The position numbers and the translations under genes are program-made. DNA of 14,911 bases from Cenarchaeum sp. (lineage in GTDB: Archaea; Thermoproteota; Nitrososphaeria; Nitrososphaerales; Nitrosopumilaceae). The stretch lies in assembly GCA_007570915.1 (NCBI GenBank), contig RKSK01000124.1:1-14911 (forward strand), written 5' to 3'. Below, one piece after another: positions 5,981 to 13,504 of the stretch (its first letter is position 1; each line of letters begins with the position of its first letter). Under the pieces are notes generated by a model. The model was not told where the DNA came from and did not search any database. It saw nothing but the letters and a program-made list of their open reading frames with translations.

Positions 5981-7892
5981 CGCGGCGGCCTCGTTCAACC
6001 AGATATCGCCGAGCGAGTTCTTTTACAGGAACCGCGACCTCGCCGGCTTTAGCAACCCGACGCGCTCGCTCTACACGGCCGTCAGGGAGTTTGTCGAGAA
6101 CTCGCTTGACGCGTGCGACCGCAGCGGCACGCTGCCCAACGTCCACCTGACGATCAGGGCAGTCAAAAAGGACGACGCCGACCCCCGCCACTATGAGCTC
6201 ACGGTCACGGACAACGGGCCGGGCATCCCGGCCAAGCACGTCCCCCTCGCGTTCGGCACGGTCCTGTACGGCTCAAAGTTCATCCTGCAGCAGACGCGCG
6301 GCATGTTTGGCCTGGGCGCGACGATGGCCATACTCTACGGGCAGATAACTACAAACAGCGCAGTGCGCGTGAAAAGCTCGACTGACGGCGAGACGCGCGA
6401 CGAGTACGAGATGCTCCTTGACATACAAAAGAACAAGCCCGTGATACAAAAGCACGTGACGGTGCCGGCCAGGTCGCGCGGCCTGAGCGTGAGCATACGC
6501 CTCGAGGGCGACTACACAAAGGCCGGCGCCAAGATACGCGACTATGTCTACAAGACGGCCCTCATCACGCCGTACGCGACGCTCACGTTTGACGACCCAA
6601 AGGGCAACAAGTACCACTATTCGCGGATAATAAAGTCCATGCCCGCGCCGCCGACGGTCATAATGCCGCACCCCTACGGCGTCGACGTCGAGACGATACG
6701 CAGGATGATGGTCGAGAGCATGGTGGGGATGCCCACAATGGACGAGAAGATGATGGCCCGCCTGCGCCGCGAGCTCAAGACAAAGTCGCTTGCGCGCGAG
6801 GCCGTCCTCAGGGCCGCGAGGCGCAGGTGGAAGGACCTCACGCGCAACACGCGAATCGCAGTCGCGCTCGTCTCGGCCCTCGGCGTCGAGCCCGAGCGCC
6901 TCGACCGCATACGCGTCGACGACATCAACATCGCGCGCGGCGAGCTCACGTACTGGGACTACTCGTCCTCAAAGTCCGTCAGCGTGAGGCTGGATCCCGA
7001 GGGCGAGCACCACGCGCAGCTCGCGCACATGGTCCAGGGCGAGACGCTTGCGGCGATGCTCACAAAGAGGTTCCAGCGCGTGGGCCGCAAGACGGCCGAA
7101 AAGTTCGCCGCGTTTGCCGGGTTTAGGCCAGAGGCGCGCCTGGGCAACATGTCCAACGAGGACCTCGTCAAGCTCAGCGACTCGCTGCAAAAGTTCACCG
7201 AGTTCAAGCCGCCCGACCCGCAGTGCCTTGCGCCCCTCGGCGAGGTCCCGCTCGAGCGCGGCATAAGGCGCTCGCTAAACCCCGACTTTTGCGCAGTCGT
7301 GCAGCGGCCCGCGTCGGCGTACTCGGGGTTCCCCTTTGTCGTCGAGCTCGGCGTGGCGTACGGGGGAGAGGTCCCCTCTGACGGGCCGAGGGTATACAGG
7401 TATGCCAACCGCATCCCGCTGCTCTACGACGAGGGCAGCGACGTCGTGCTCAAGGTCGCCGGCGACATTGACTGGCCGCGCTACAAGATAAAGGGGGATC
7501 CGCCGCTCGTCATCGTCTCGCACATATGCTCGACGCGCATACCCTACAAGACCGTCGGCAAGGAGAACGTCGCCGACCGCGCCGAGATAGAGCGCGAGCT
7601 GCGCCTGGCCCTCCAGTACCTGCTTCGCAAGCTCGCCGCGTACATGTCAAAGAGGGGCCAGGCCGAGAGCGCGCGCAAGCGCGCGGACCTGTACGCCAAG
7701 TACATACCCCTGGTCGCGCAGTTTTGCACCGAGCTTGCCGGCAAGAGGAAAAAGCCGGCCTATGAGGACATGCTAAGGCAGGCGCAGGCGGCAGCCGGCA
7801 TCCCGCAGGACGGCGACAAGGCCGGCGGGGAGGCGGCTAGCGAGGCCAAGGCCGGCGGCCAGGCGACGATCGACGGCAAGCCTAGCCCATGA
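5973..7892 (+). CDS. top6B: Type II DNA topoisomerase VI subunit B
   Basis: ATPase subunit of topoisomerase VI, which passes one duplex through another with the Spo11-like A subunit. The 639-residue product has a GHKL ATPase domain: N-box EFVENSLDACD (39-49), DNGPGIP (80-86), GSKF, and GMFGLGATMA (110-119). An H2TH-type middle part lies around 362-405, then a transducer domain with the ATP-contacting STRIPYKTVGKENVAD region near 518-533. The last ~50 residues are an Ala/Gly/Lys linker-like tail. ATG 5973 overlaps the KH gene. In many archaea subunit A follows directly; here it does not, and the gene instead runs 11 bases into the convergent hisC. Subunit A must be elsewhere. Confidence 0.95.
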   Translation: MSSAAASFNQISPSEFFYRNRDLAGFSNPTRSLYTAVREFVENSLDACDRSGTLPNVHLTIRAVKKDDADPRHYELTVTDNGPGIPAKHVPLAFGTVLYGSKFILQQTRGMFGLGATMAILYGQITTNSAVRVKSSTDGETRDEYEMLLDIQKNKPVIQKHVTVPARSRGLSVSIRLEGDYTKAGAKIRDYVYKTALITPYATLTFDDPKGNKYHYSRIIKSMPAPPTVIMPHPYGVDVETIRRMMVESMVGMPTMDEKMMARLRRELKTKSLAREAVLRAARRRWKDLTRNTRIAVALVSALGVEPERLDRIRVDDINIARGELTYWDYSSSKSVSVRLDPEGEHHAQLAHMVQGETLAAMLTKRFQRVGRKTAEKFAAFAGFRPEARLGNMSNEDLVKLSDSLQKFTEFKPPDPQCLAPLGEVPLERGIRRSLNPDFCAVVQRPASAYSGFPFVVELGVAYGGEVPSDGPRVYRYANRIPLLYDEGSDVVLKVAGDIDWPRYKIKGDPPLVIVSHICSTRIPYKTVGKENVADRAEIERELRLALQYLLRKLAAYMSKRGQAESARKRADLYAKYIPLVAQFCTELAGKRKKPAYEDMLRQAQAAAGIPQDGDKAGGEAASEAKAGGQATIDGKPSP

Positions 7893-8904
7893 TGTCCCTT
7901 ATCGCCATGAGGAGGCGCGAGTTTTGCTCGCGCGTGCCCACCGTCGCGCGCAGGCACCCCCTGCGGCCCCCGACGCGCCCTATGAGGCGGACCGATATTC
8001 CCTGCTCGGCAAGCGCCCTGTGGACCTGCCTGTGCGAGCCGCCGGCGTCAAAGAGGACAAAGTTTGCCTGCGACGGGAACGCCTCGATGTTCGCGTGGGC
8101 AGATAGCCCGCGCACGAGGCGCGCGCGCTCGGATGTCACGGCCGCGGCGGCCTCGCGCGCCGCCGCGGCCCCGCGCTCGCCGAGCGAGGCGACGGCGGCC
8201 TCTATTGACACCGACGACACGGGGTACGGGTACTGGATCACGGAGGCAAACGCGCGGGCCATCGCCGGCGGCATGACCGCATAGCCCACGCGCAGGCCCG
8301 CGAGGCCAAAGGACTTTGAGAGCGTGCCGACGACTGCAAGGTTCTCCTGCGCGCGCGCCATGGCCGCCAGCGAGTATCCCGCAAAGGCGGCGTACGCCTC
8401 GTCAATGATGACGAGGCCGCCAAAGGACCTTATGAGGCGCCGCAGGCGCCGCTCGGGGAACTGGAAGCCCGTGGGGTTGTTGGGCGAGTCGAGGTATATC
8501 GCGTCGGCCCCGCGCGCGGCCCCCTCGAGGGCCCCCATGTCGACTGCCATGTCTGGCCCAAAGGGGACGCGAACGGCCCGCATGCCGTGCAGCGCGAGGC
8601 GCGCCTCGAAAAACGAGAACGTCGGGTCTGTCACGAGTACCCGCGAGCGGCGCGCCAGCAGGTGCGCGACGGCAAGGTCGAGTATCTGGTCAGAGCCGCT
8701 GCCCACGACGACGCAGCGCGCCGGCACCCCGACGTGGCCCGCGATCGCCGCCGCAAGGCGCTCGGCGCCGCCGTCGGGGTACTCGCGCACGTCGACTGCG
8801 CGCCTCGCCGCGGCCAGGGCCGCAGACGCCGCGGACCTCGGGATGACGAGGTTCTCGTTTGTGTCAAGCCTCGCCGTCGTCCCCTGCGCTCGGGCCGCCG
8901 GCAC
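7882..8904 (-). CDS. hisC: Histidinol-phosphate aminotransferase
   Basis: PLP-dependent fold type I aminotransferase converting imidazole-acetol phosphate to histidinol phosphate. Seen: LDTNENL near the N-terminus, YPDGG, GSGSDQILDLA (68-78), the PNNPTG motif (141-146), IIDEAYAAF with D168, and the PLP lysine K197 in TLSKSFGLAGLRVGY, all counted from GTG 8904 (340 residues). That GTG is the first conventional start. However, the frame is open and protein-like upstream (SKRVAALSRAGAYVPA, the usual N-terminal helix and YxP), reaching a CTG at 8961 that overlaps the hisD stop (CTGA). The true protein is probably 359 residues from that CTG. Last gene of hisGDC; converges on top6B with an 11-base overlap. 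Confidence 0.92.
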   Translation of the reverse strand: MPAARAQGTTARLDTNENLVIPRSAASAALAAARRAVDVREYPDGGAERLAAAIAGHVGVPARCVVVGSGSDQILDLAVAHLLARRSRVLVTDPTFSFFEARLALHGMRAVRVPFGPDMAVDMGALEGAARGADAIYLDSPNNPTGFQFPERRLRRLIRSFGGLVIIDEAYAAFAGYSLAAMARAQENLAVVGTLSKSFGLAGLRVGYAVMPPAMARAFASVIQYPYPVSSVSIEAAVASLGERGAAAAREAAAAVTSERARLVRGLSAHANIEAFPSQANFVLFDAGGSHRQVHRALAEQGISVRLIGRVGGRRGCLRATVGTREQNSRLLMAIRDIMG

Positions 8905-8957
8905 GTACGCGCCGGCGCGCGAGAGCGCGGCGACCCTCTTGGAGAGCGCGGCGCGGC

Positions 8958-10241
8958 TCAGCGCAGGCGCCCCCTGACGGCGTCGGCATGGGCCGGCAGG
9001 CCCTCGGCGGCGGCCAGCGCGTCAATGTGCGGCATGGACGCGCGCAGGGCCGCGCGCGTCGCGCTCGCCGTGACGCGCAGCCTCACAAAGTCAAGCGCGG
9101 AGAGCGGGCCGCGCGAGCGGCCCCCGCGGTCTGTGGGGAGTATGTGGTTTGAGCCTAGCGCATAGTCGCTTGCGGCAGACGGCGTGTCGCCTAGGAGGAC
9201 CATCCCCGCCGACCTTATGCGCGCCGCGTCGCGCTCAGGCGAGCGCGTCATCACCTGCACGTGCTCTGGCGCGAGGAGGTCGGCGAGGCGGAGGGCCGAG
9301 GGCAGCGAGGCGCACACGGCGACAAACGCGTTGCGCGAGAGCGACTCGCGCACGATCCGCGAGCGCGGCGTTGCCTCGGCGGCCTCGCCGGCCGCCTGCG
9401 CGACGCGGCGGGCGAGGCGCGCCGAGTCTGTCGCCAAAAAGCAGCGCGCCTCGGGGCTGTGCTCTGCCTGCGAGACGAGGTCGAGCGCGGCGTGGCCCGC
9501 GTCGGCGCCCGCGTCGGCGACGATTCCCAGCTCTGTCGGGCCGGCGGCCATGTCGATTGCCACCGTGGCCGAGACTGCGAGCTTTGCGGCAGTGACGTAG
9601 GGGCCACCGGGGCCGACTATCTTGTCCACGGGCCTGACCGCGCGCGTCCCGTGCGCCATGGCCGCTATGGCCTGCGCGCCGCCCATGCGGTATATCTCCG
9701 TCGCGCCGCAAATGTCGGCGGCGGCCAGCGTGAGCGCGTCAATCTCGCCGTCGGGCCCCGGCGGGGAGGCGACGGCGATCCTGGGCACGCCTGCGGCGAC
9801 TGCGGGCACTATGGACATTATCGCCGAGCTCGGGTAGCGCGCCGCGCCGCCGGGAACGTAGCAGCCCACGCTGCGCAGCGCCGAAAACTCGCGCCGGACG
9901 GTGGCGCCGCCGAGGCGCAGCGTGCGCGCGCGCAGGAGGGAGACCGTGGAGGCCTCTGCCCTCCTTAGGCGCGCGGCCGCCGCGCGGACCGCGGCGAGCT
10001 CGGCGCGCGAGGCGCGCGAGCGGGCCGCGCGGGCCTGCGCCGGCGTGACGCGGATCGCGCGGGGCCGCGCCGCGCCAAACCTCGCCTCGTAGCGCAGCAG
10101 GGCCGCGTCGCCGCCGCGCCGCACGCCCTCGACTATGGACGAGACGGCCCGCGTGACGCGCGGCGGGGGGGCGGCGCACCACGCGCCTGCCGCAAAGCGC
10201 TCGACGTCGCGCACGGACCGCACGGCAACCGGCGCCGGCAT
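8958..10241 (-). CDS. hisD: Histidinol dehydrogenase
   Basis: Zinc enzyme making the last two oxidations, histidinol to histidine, with NAD+. The 427-residue length is typical. Motifs: GCYVPGG.ARYPSS (127-139), PAVAAGV, MGGAQAIAAMAHGT (187-199), VDKIVGPGGPYVTAAK, MAAGPTELGI. The zinc and catalytic residues are all present at almost the same numbers as in the enterobacterial enzyme: Q258 and H261 (SQAEH), E326-H327 (LAPEHV), D359 (ASDYALGSNHILPT) and H418 (GLPAHAD). ATG 10241 lies 5 bases after the hisG stop. The N-terminal 20-110 region is unusually rich in Ala and Arg, following the base composition. Confidence 0.95.
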   Translation of the reverse strand: MPAPVAVRSVRDVERFAAGAWCAAPPPRVTRAVSSIVEGVRRGGDAALLRYEARFGAARPRAIRVTPAQARAARSRASRAELAAVRAAAARLRRAEASTVSLLRARTLRLGGATVRREFSALRSVGCYVPGGAARYPSSAIMSIVPAVAAGVPRIAVASPPGPDGEIDALTLAAADICGATEIYRMGGAQAIAAMAHGTRAVRPVDKIVGPGGPYVTAAKLAVSATVAIDMAAGPTELGIVADAGADAGHAALDLVSQAEHSPEARCFLATDSARLARRVAQAAGEAAEATPRSRIVRESLSRNAFVAVCASLPSALRLADLLAPEHVQVMTRSPERDAARIRSAGMVLLGDTPSAASDYALGSNHILPTDRGGRSRGPLSALDFVRLRVTASATRAALRASMPHIDALAAAEGLPAHADAVRGRLR

Positions 10242-10246
10242 GGCCC

Positions 10247-11065
10247 CTAGCGCCCCTTTTTGGCGCGCCGCGCCCCCCGCGGGGCCCGGGCGGGCCGCCG
10301 CGCCGCGACCTGCCCCGTCTCGGCGCGGCTGATCTCGTCGAGCTCGAGTATCTGGCGCGGCCCGCGCAGCATCGTCACAATGTCAAATATCTTTTCCCTC
10401 CTCGCGGGGTCGCGCACCGCGTCCCTGTTTGCGATGAGGTGCGCCGTAGAGACGAGCACGTCGTCGCCTATCTTTAGCTTGTTCTGCGTGAGCGTCGTGC
10501 CCGTCTCGGTCACGTCGAGTATCGCGTCGACGTCCTCGGGCGGCTTTGCCTCCGTCGCGCCAAACGAGAGGTGTATCTGCACGGCCTTGTTAGTCCCGAT
10601 CCGCAGCCACGGCGTGACGATTAGCGGCTCGCGCGAGCCAAACCTCCTCCTGTACGACGCGCACGACTTGACAAACCTCGCAGTCGTCGTCAGGTACTCG
10701 GTAGATATGCGCAAGGTCCTCTTTTTTTTCGCATAGTCTGCGATCATGGCGTCAAGGCCGGCGTAGCGCTGGCCCGGAAACGCCGTGACAAGCCTCACGC
10801 GGCCGTACTCGAGGTCAAGGAGCTCCTCGACGTCGGCGCGCGCCTCGCCGACCCAGTCGTTGCCCGTGATCCCGACGTCATAGAGGCCCTCGGCGACGAG
10901 CGTGGGTATCTCCTGCGGGCGCAGCATCTTGACGGTGATCTCGGGGTCGTCAAGGTAGACCCTGTACGTGCGGTCCTTGCGCCTCACGCGCGTCCAGGCG
11001 CGCTCGAGGAGGCGAAAGGTCGAGTCCTCGAGGCTCCCCTTTGGTATGGCAAGCCTCACCGCCAA
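10247..11065 (-). CDS. hisG: ATP phosphoribosyltransferase, without regulatory domain
   Basis: First step of histidine synthesis: ATP + PRPP to phosphoribosyl-ATP. The 272-residue product has an N-terminal LAIPKGSL, LRPQEIPTLVAEGLYDVGITGND (DxGITG), and the PRPP loop DVTETGTTLTQN (184-195). After the core (about 235) comes only DEISRAETGQ and a basic RPARAPRGARRAKKGR tail, so the ~75-residue ACT-like histidine-binding domain of long-form HisG is not there. TTG 11065 is preferred over GTG 11059 because a strong TATA box lies 28 bases before it. Its start overlaps the run-on end of the HMGR frame. First gene of hisGDC; hisB, H, A, F, I and E are not in the window. Confidence 0.93.
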   Translation of the reverse strand: MAVRLAIPKGSLEDSTFRLLERAWTRVRRKDRTYRVYLDDPEITVKMLRPQEIPTLVAEGLYDVGITGNDWVGEARADVEELLDLEYGRVRLVTAFPGQRYAGLDAMIADYAKKKRTLRISTEYLTTTARFVKSCASYRRRFGSREPLIVTPWLRIGTNKAVQIHLSFGATEAKPPEDVDAILDVTETGTTLTQNKLKIGDDVLVSTAHLIANRDAVRDPARREKIFDIVTMLRGPRQILELDEISRAETGQVAARRPARAPRGARRAKKGR

Positions 11066-12276
11066 CGGCGAGGCGGCGGCGCCGCGGGTATATATCTAGT
11101 GCGCGGCAGCCGCGGGCCGAACGCGCCCTGCCGCGGGAGCCGGCCCGGGGCCGGCGGCGGCGCCGCGCGGGCTGCCCGCCCGCCGGCCACGCCCGTGCCA
11201 AACACCCATGCCAAAGCGCCCCGCCGCGGATCCCCGTGCACAGGGCAGGGCAGGGCGCGCGCGGCACCGTCACTCCCGCAGACGCGGGCCGTGGGGTGGA
11301 TTCCCGATATGCCCCCGACCGTCCCGACGGCCAGCGGCACCTCGAGGCGGCCGACGAGGTCGCCCGAGGGGCCGACTGACCACTCGCTTAGCGACGAGTA
11401 CGCGCCGCCAAGCGAGGCGTGCGCGTGGGCCGCGGCCTCGATCGCGCGCACGTCCTGGCCCGTCGCCGTGGCGACGGCGGCGATGCCGTTCATTATCCCC
11501 TTGTTGTGGGTCACGGCCCTGCCCATGTCGTGCCTGGCCAGCTCGTACGCCAGGACCATGTCGCGGACCGCGCCCTCGCCGCCCACGTCGCCGGCGGGAA
11601 ACGTCGCCGTCGCGGCCGCCATGCGCCGCGGCGAGTAGTTTGAGAGTATGCGCAGCAGCGCGCGGCCCCCCGCGGCCGCCTCGATCGCCGGCGCGGCGGC
11701 CTCGCACATCGAGTTCGTCGCGTTTGCGCCCATCGCGTCGCCGACGTCGACGTCGAGCTCGACGACTAGCTGCTCCGAGGCCCCCGTGCGCACGCGCCTG
11801 CACGAGACGGACTTTGCGCCGCGGCCGAGGCCGGGCAGCGTGCGGCTCGCCGAGTTTGCCGCCGCGAGTATCTCGCCGGCCGCCGCGGCGACCCTGGCCT
11901 CGGCGTCGTCGGCGTACCCACCGACCACCTGGACCTGGCCCACCATGCGCGCCTCGCCGGCTGACGCCGCAAAGCCCCCCGCCGCGCGCGCGGCGCGGGC
12001 GCCCCTCGAGGCCGCCGCGATGACCGAGGACTCCTCGGTGGCCATCGGGACGAGGACGTCTCGCGAGTTGACGACAAAGTTCGTCGCGATCCCCAGGGGG
12101 ACGCCCATGGTCCCCACGGCGTTCTCGACCATGGCGTCGGCCTCCTCAAACCCTATCCCGCCGCAGCCGGCGAGGATCGCGATGTCGGCGTCGTCAAGCG
12201 CCGCGGCCCCGCGCAGCGCCTCGAGGCGCGCGGCGCGGCCCCGCTCGTAGAACCGCGGGAGCGAGGAGCCGGCCAT
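11056..12276 (-). CDS. HMG-CoA reductase, class II-like, C-terminus eroded (possible pseudogene)
   Basis: Makes mevalonate for archaeal isoprenoid lipids. Residues 1-333 are a clear class II-like enzyme: ENAVGTMGVPLGIATNF with catalytic Glu51, MATEESSVIAAAS, DAMGANATNSMCE, RAVTHNKGIMNGI with Lys259, GQDVRAIEAAAHA with Asp275, and VGTVGGISGIHPTARVC. The following ~85 residues expected in the family, including the helix AAVGLAQN and the catalytic histidine of GHMxLHAR, are absent. The frame instead runs on through ~73 Pro/Arg/Gly/Ala residues into the hisG start. A scrap in another frame near 11200-11250 (ALCTGIRGG...LARA) may be what is left of that end. ATG 12276 directly follows the TAG of the propeller gene. 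If it is the only copy, activity is doubtful; another HMGR may exist elsewhere. Confidence 0.88.
   Translation of the reverse strand: MAGSSLPRFYERGRAARLEALRGAAALDDADIAILAGCGGIGFEEADAMVENAVGTMGVPLGIATNFVVNSRDVLVPMATEESSVIAAASRGARAARAAGGFAASAGEARMVGQVQVVGGYADDAEARVAAAAGEILAAANSASRTLPGLGRGAKSVSCRRVRTGASEQLVVELDVDVGDAMGANATNSMCEAAAPAIEAAAGGRALLRILSNYSPRRMAAATATFPAGDVGGEGAVRDMVLAYELARHDMGRAVTHNKGIMNGIAAVATATGQDVRAIEAAAHAHASLGGAYSSLSEWSVGPSGDLVGRLEVPLAVGTVGGISGIHPTARVCGSDGAARALPCPVHGDPRRGALAWVFGTGVAGGRAARAAPPPAPGRLPRQGAFGPRLPRTRYIPAAPPPRRWR
11088..11098 (-). promoter_or_regulatory. TATA box of hisGDC
   Basis: Minus-strand AGATATATACC, centred about 28 bases before TTG 11065. It lies within the eroded 3' end of the HMGR frame, so the his genes have their own promoter rather than relying on the upstream operon. 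Confidence 0.7.
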
Positions 12277-13356
12277 CTAGCGGTCCACCCGCACGAGGCG
12301 GTCGTCGCCGCCGCCGGCAAACCCCCCCGAGTCCGTGTTTGACGTTATGGCGTACAGCGACCCGCCCGGCGCGGCGGCGACGTCGCGCATGCGGCCCAGG
12401 CCCCCGAACACCGTGCCCTGCTCGCCGGTGGAGACGTCCACCGAGTGTATCGTGCCGGCGCGCAGCGAGGCGGCCATGACGGCCCCCGCGCCCCCCAGCG
12501 GGCCGCCCGCGTACACGGCGATCCCGCCTATGCCGAGCGCGGGGTCAAAGCATGCGGCGGCCCCGACGTGAACCCCGCCGGAGCACACCTCGTCGGGCCA
12601 GCCGTGGTGCGCGCCGGCGGAGACGATCGTGATCTCGTCGTTCTTTGACGGGCCGGCGTCGGCCACGAGCATCGCCCCGTCGACGCCCCACGCGATCCCG
12701 CGCGGGTCCCTAAACCCCGAGGCGTACACGGCCGAGCCGGCGACGGGGTTGTCCGGCGGAACCGAGCCGTCAGGATCCACGCGCAGTATCTTGCCGGCCA
12801 GCGGGCCGCCCTCGCCCGGCGAGCCGGGCGCCGAGCCCGTCCCGACGTAGAGCATGCCGTCCGGCCCAAAGGCCATGGCGCCCCCGTTGGCAAACTCGGC
12901 CGCGGGCAGCCCATCGATCACCGTCCCGACGTCCACGGCGCGCCCATCGCCGTGGCGTATCCACATGACCCTGTTCCAGAGCTCGCCGCCCTCCTCGTAC
13001 GTCACATAGGCGTAGAGCGCCGGGCCGGCCGGCGGGTCCGGGTGCGCGGCGAGGCCGACGAGTCCGGCGTCGTGCCGGCCCGCTGCGCGCAGCGTGATGA
13101 GCGCGCGCTCGGAGAGGGAGCCGCCCTCTACGGCCCTGATCGCGCCGTCCCTCTCGGCTATGTACACGGCGCCGCCGGACACGGCGATCGCGCGCGGCTC
13201 GTCGAGGCCCGTGGCCAGGACGGCCACGGACCCGCTGCCCCCCTCCGGCGTCGTCGTCGGCTCCGGGAGCGGCACGCCCTGCGAGGGCGAGAGGAGTATG
13301 GCCGCCGAGACGGCCAGCGCCCCGGCGATCCCGGCAATCCTGAGCCGCCTGTCCAT
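12277..13356 (-). CDS. Membrane-anchored beta-propeller, sugar dehydrogenase-like (PQQ/NHL type)
   Basis: A 359-residue protein with an N-terminal hydrophobic anchor or signal ([19 protein letters not shown], 4-22), a Pro/Thr/Gly linker, then a six-bladed propeller of the soluble glucose/sorbosone dehydrogenase type facing outward. Family motifs: [21 protein letters not shown] (95-106), [18 protein letters not shown] (157-174), [46 protein letters not shown]. The histidine usually before NGG is Ala here (FANGG), so the cofactor site may be altered and enzyme activity is uncertain. Two cysteines (C258 and the later AACF) could pair. ATG 13356 is chosen because a TATA-like box lies about 30 bases upstream and the frame before it is low complexity. 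The stop abuts the HMGR start (TAGATG), so the two are co-transcribed. Confidence 0.82.
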   Translation of the reverse strand: MDRRLRIAGIAGALAVSAAILLSPSQGVPLPEPTTTPEGGSGSVAVLATGLDEPRAIAVSGGAVYIAERDGAIRAVEGGSLSERALITLRAAGRHDAGLVGLAAHPDPPAGPALYAYVTYEEGGELWNRVMWIRHGDGRAVDVGTVIDGLPAAEFANGGAMAFGPDGMLYVGTGSAPGSPGEGGPLAGKILRVDPDGSVPPDNPVAGSAVYASGFRDPRGIAWGVDGAMLVADAGPSKNDEITIVSAGAHHGWPDEVCSGGVHVGAAACFDPALGIGGIAVYAGGPLGGAGAVMAASLRAGTIHSVDVSTGEQGTVFGGLGRMRDVAAAPGGSLYAITSNTDSGGFAGGGDDRLVRVDR

Positions 13357-13382
13357 GCCGCGCGCCGCGCCGCAGGCCCCCC

Positions 13383-13391
13383 TATTAACTC
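13383..13391 (-). promoter_or_regulatory. TATA-like box of the propeller-HMGR operon
   Basis: Minus-strand AGTTAATAG, about 30 bases before ATG 13356; divergent from the dnaJ promoter some 45 bases away. Confidence 0.5.
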
Positions 13392-13430
13392 CGTGCCGCC
13401 GCCCTGCGGCGCGCGCCGTGGCCATTGCGC

Positions 13431-13440
13431 GTTAATATAT
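13431..13440 (+). promoter_or_regulatory. TATA box of dnaJ
   Basis: GTTAATATAT. It is about 30 bases before an ATG at 13466 (a 12-codon ORF) and 65 bases before the dnaJ GTG, so dnaJ appears to carry a leader of some 35 bases, unlike other genes here. Confidence 0.65.
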
Positions 13441-13465
13441 GGGAAATTGGGCGCGGCGCGACGCG

Positions 13466-13504
13466 ATGGCCCAGTGCGCGCCGGCGTGGCGTGGTTGCAG
13501 GTGA
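13466..13504 (+). CDS. Possible 12-codon leader ORF before dnaJ
   Basis: ATG at the leaderless distance from the TATA box opens [12 protein letters not shown] and ends in a TGA that overlaps the dnaJ GTG start (GTGA). The layout would couple dnaJ translation to a mini-cistron. It could also be chance: 12 codons is short and there is no homology to use. Confidence 0.3.
   Translation: MAQCAPAWRGCR

Noticed and set aside
12952..13500. dnaJ frame extended 180 codons upstream
   Set aside because: Antisense to the propeller gene and across both promoters; the J domain begins right after GTG 13501.
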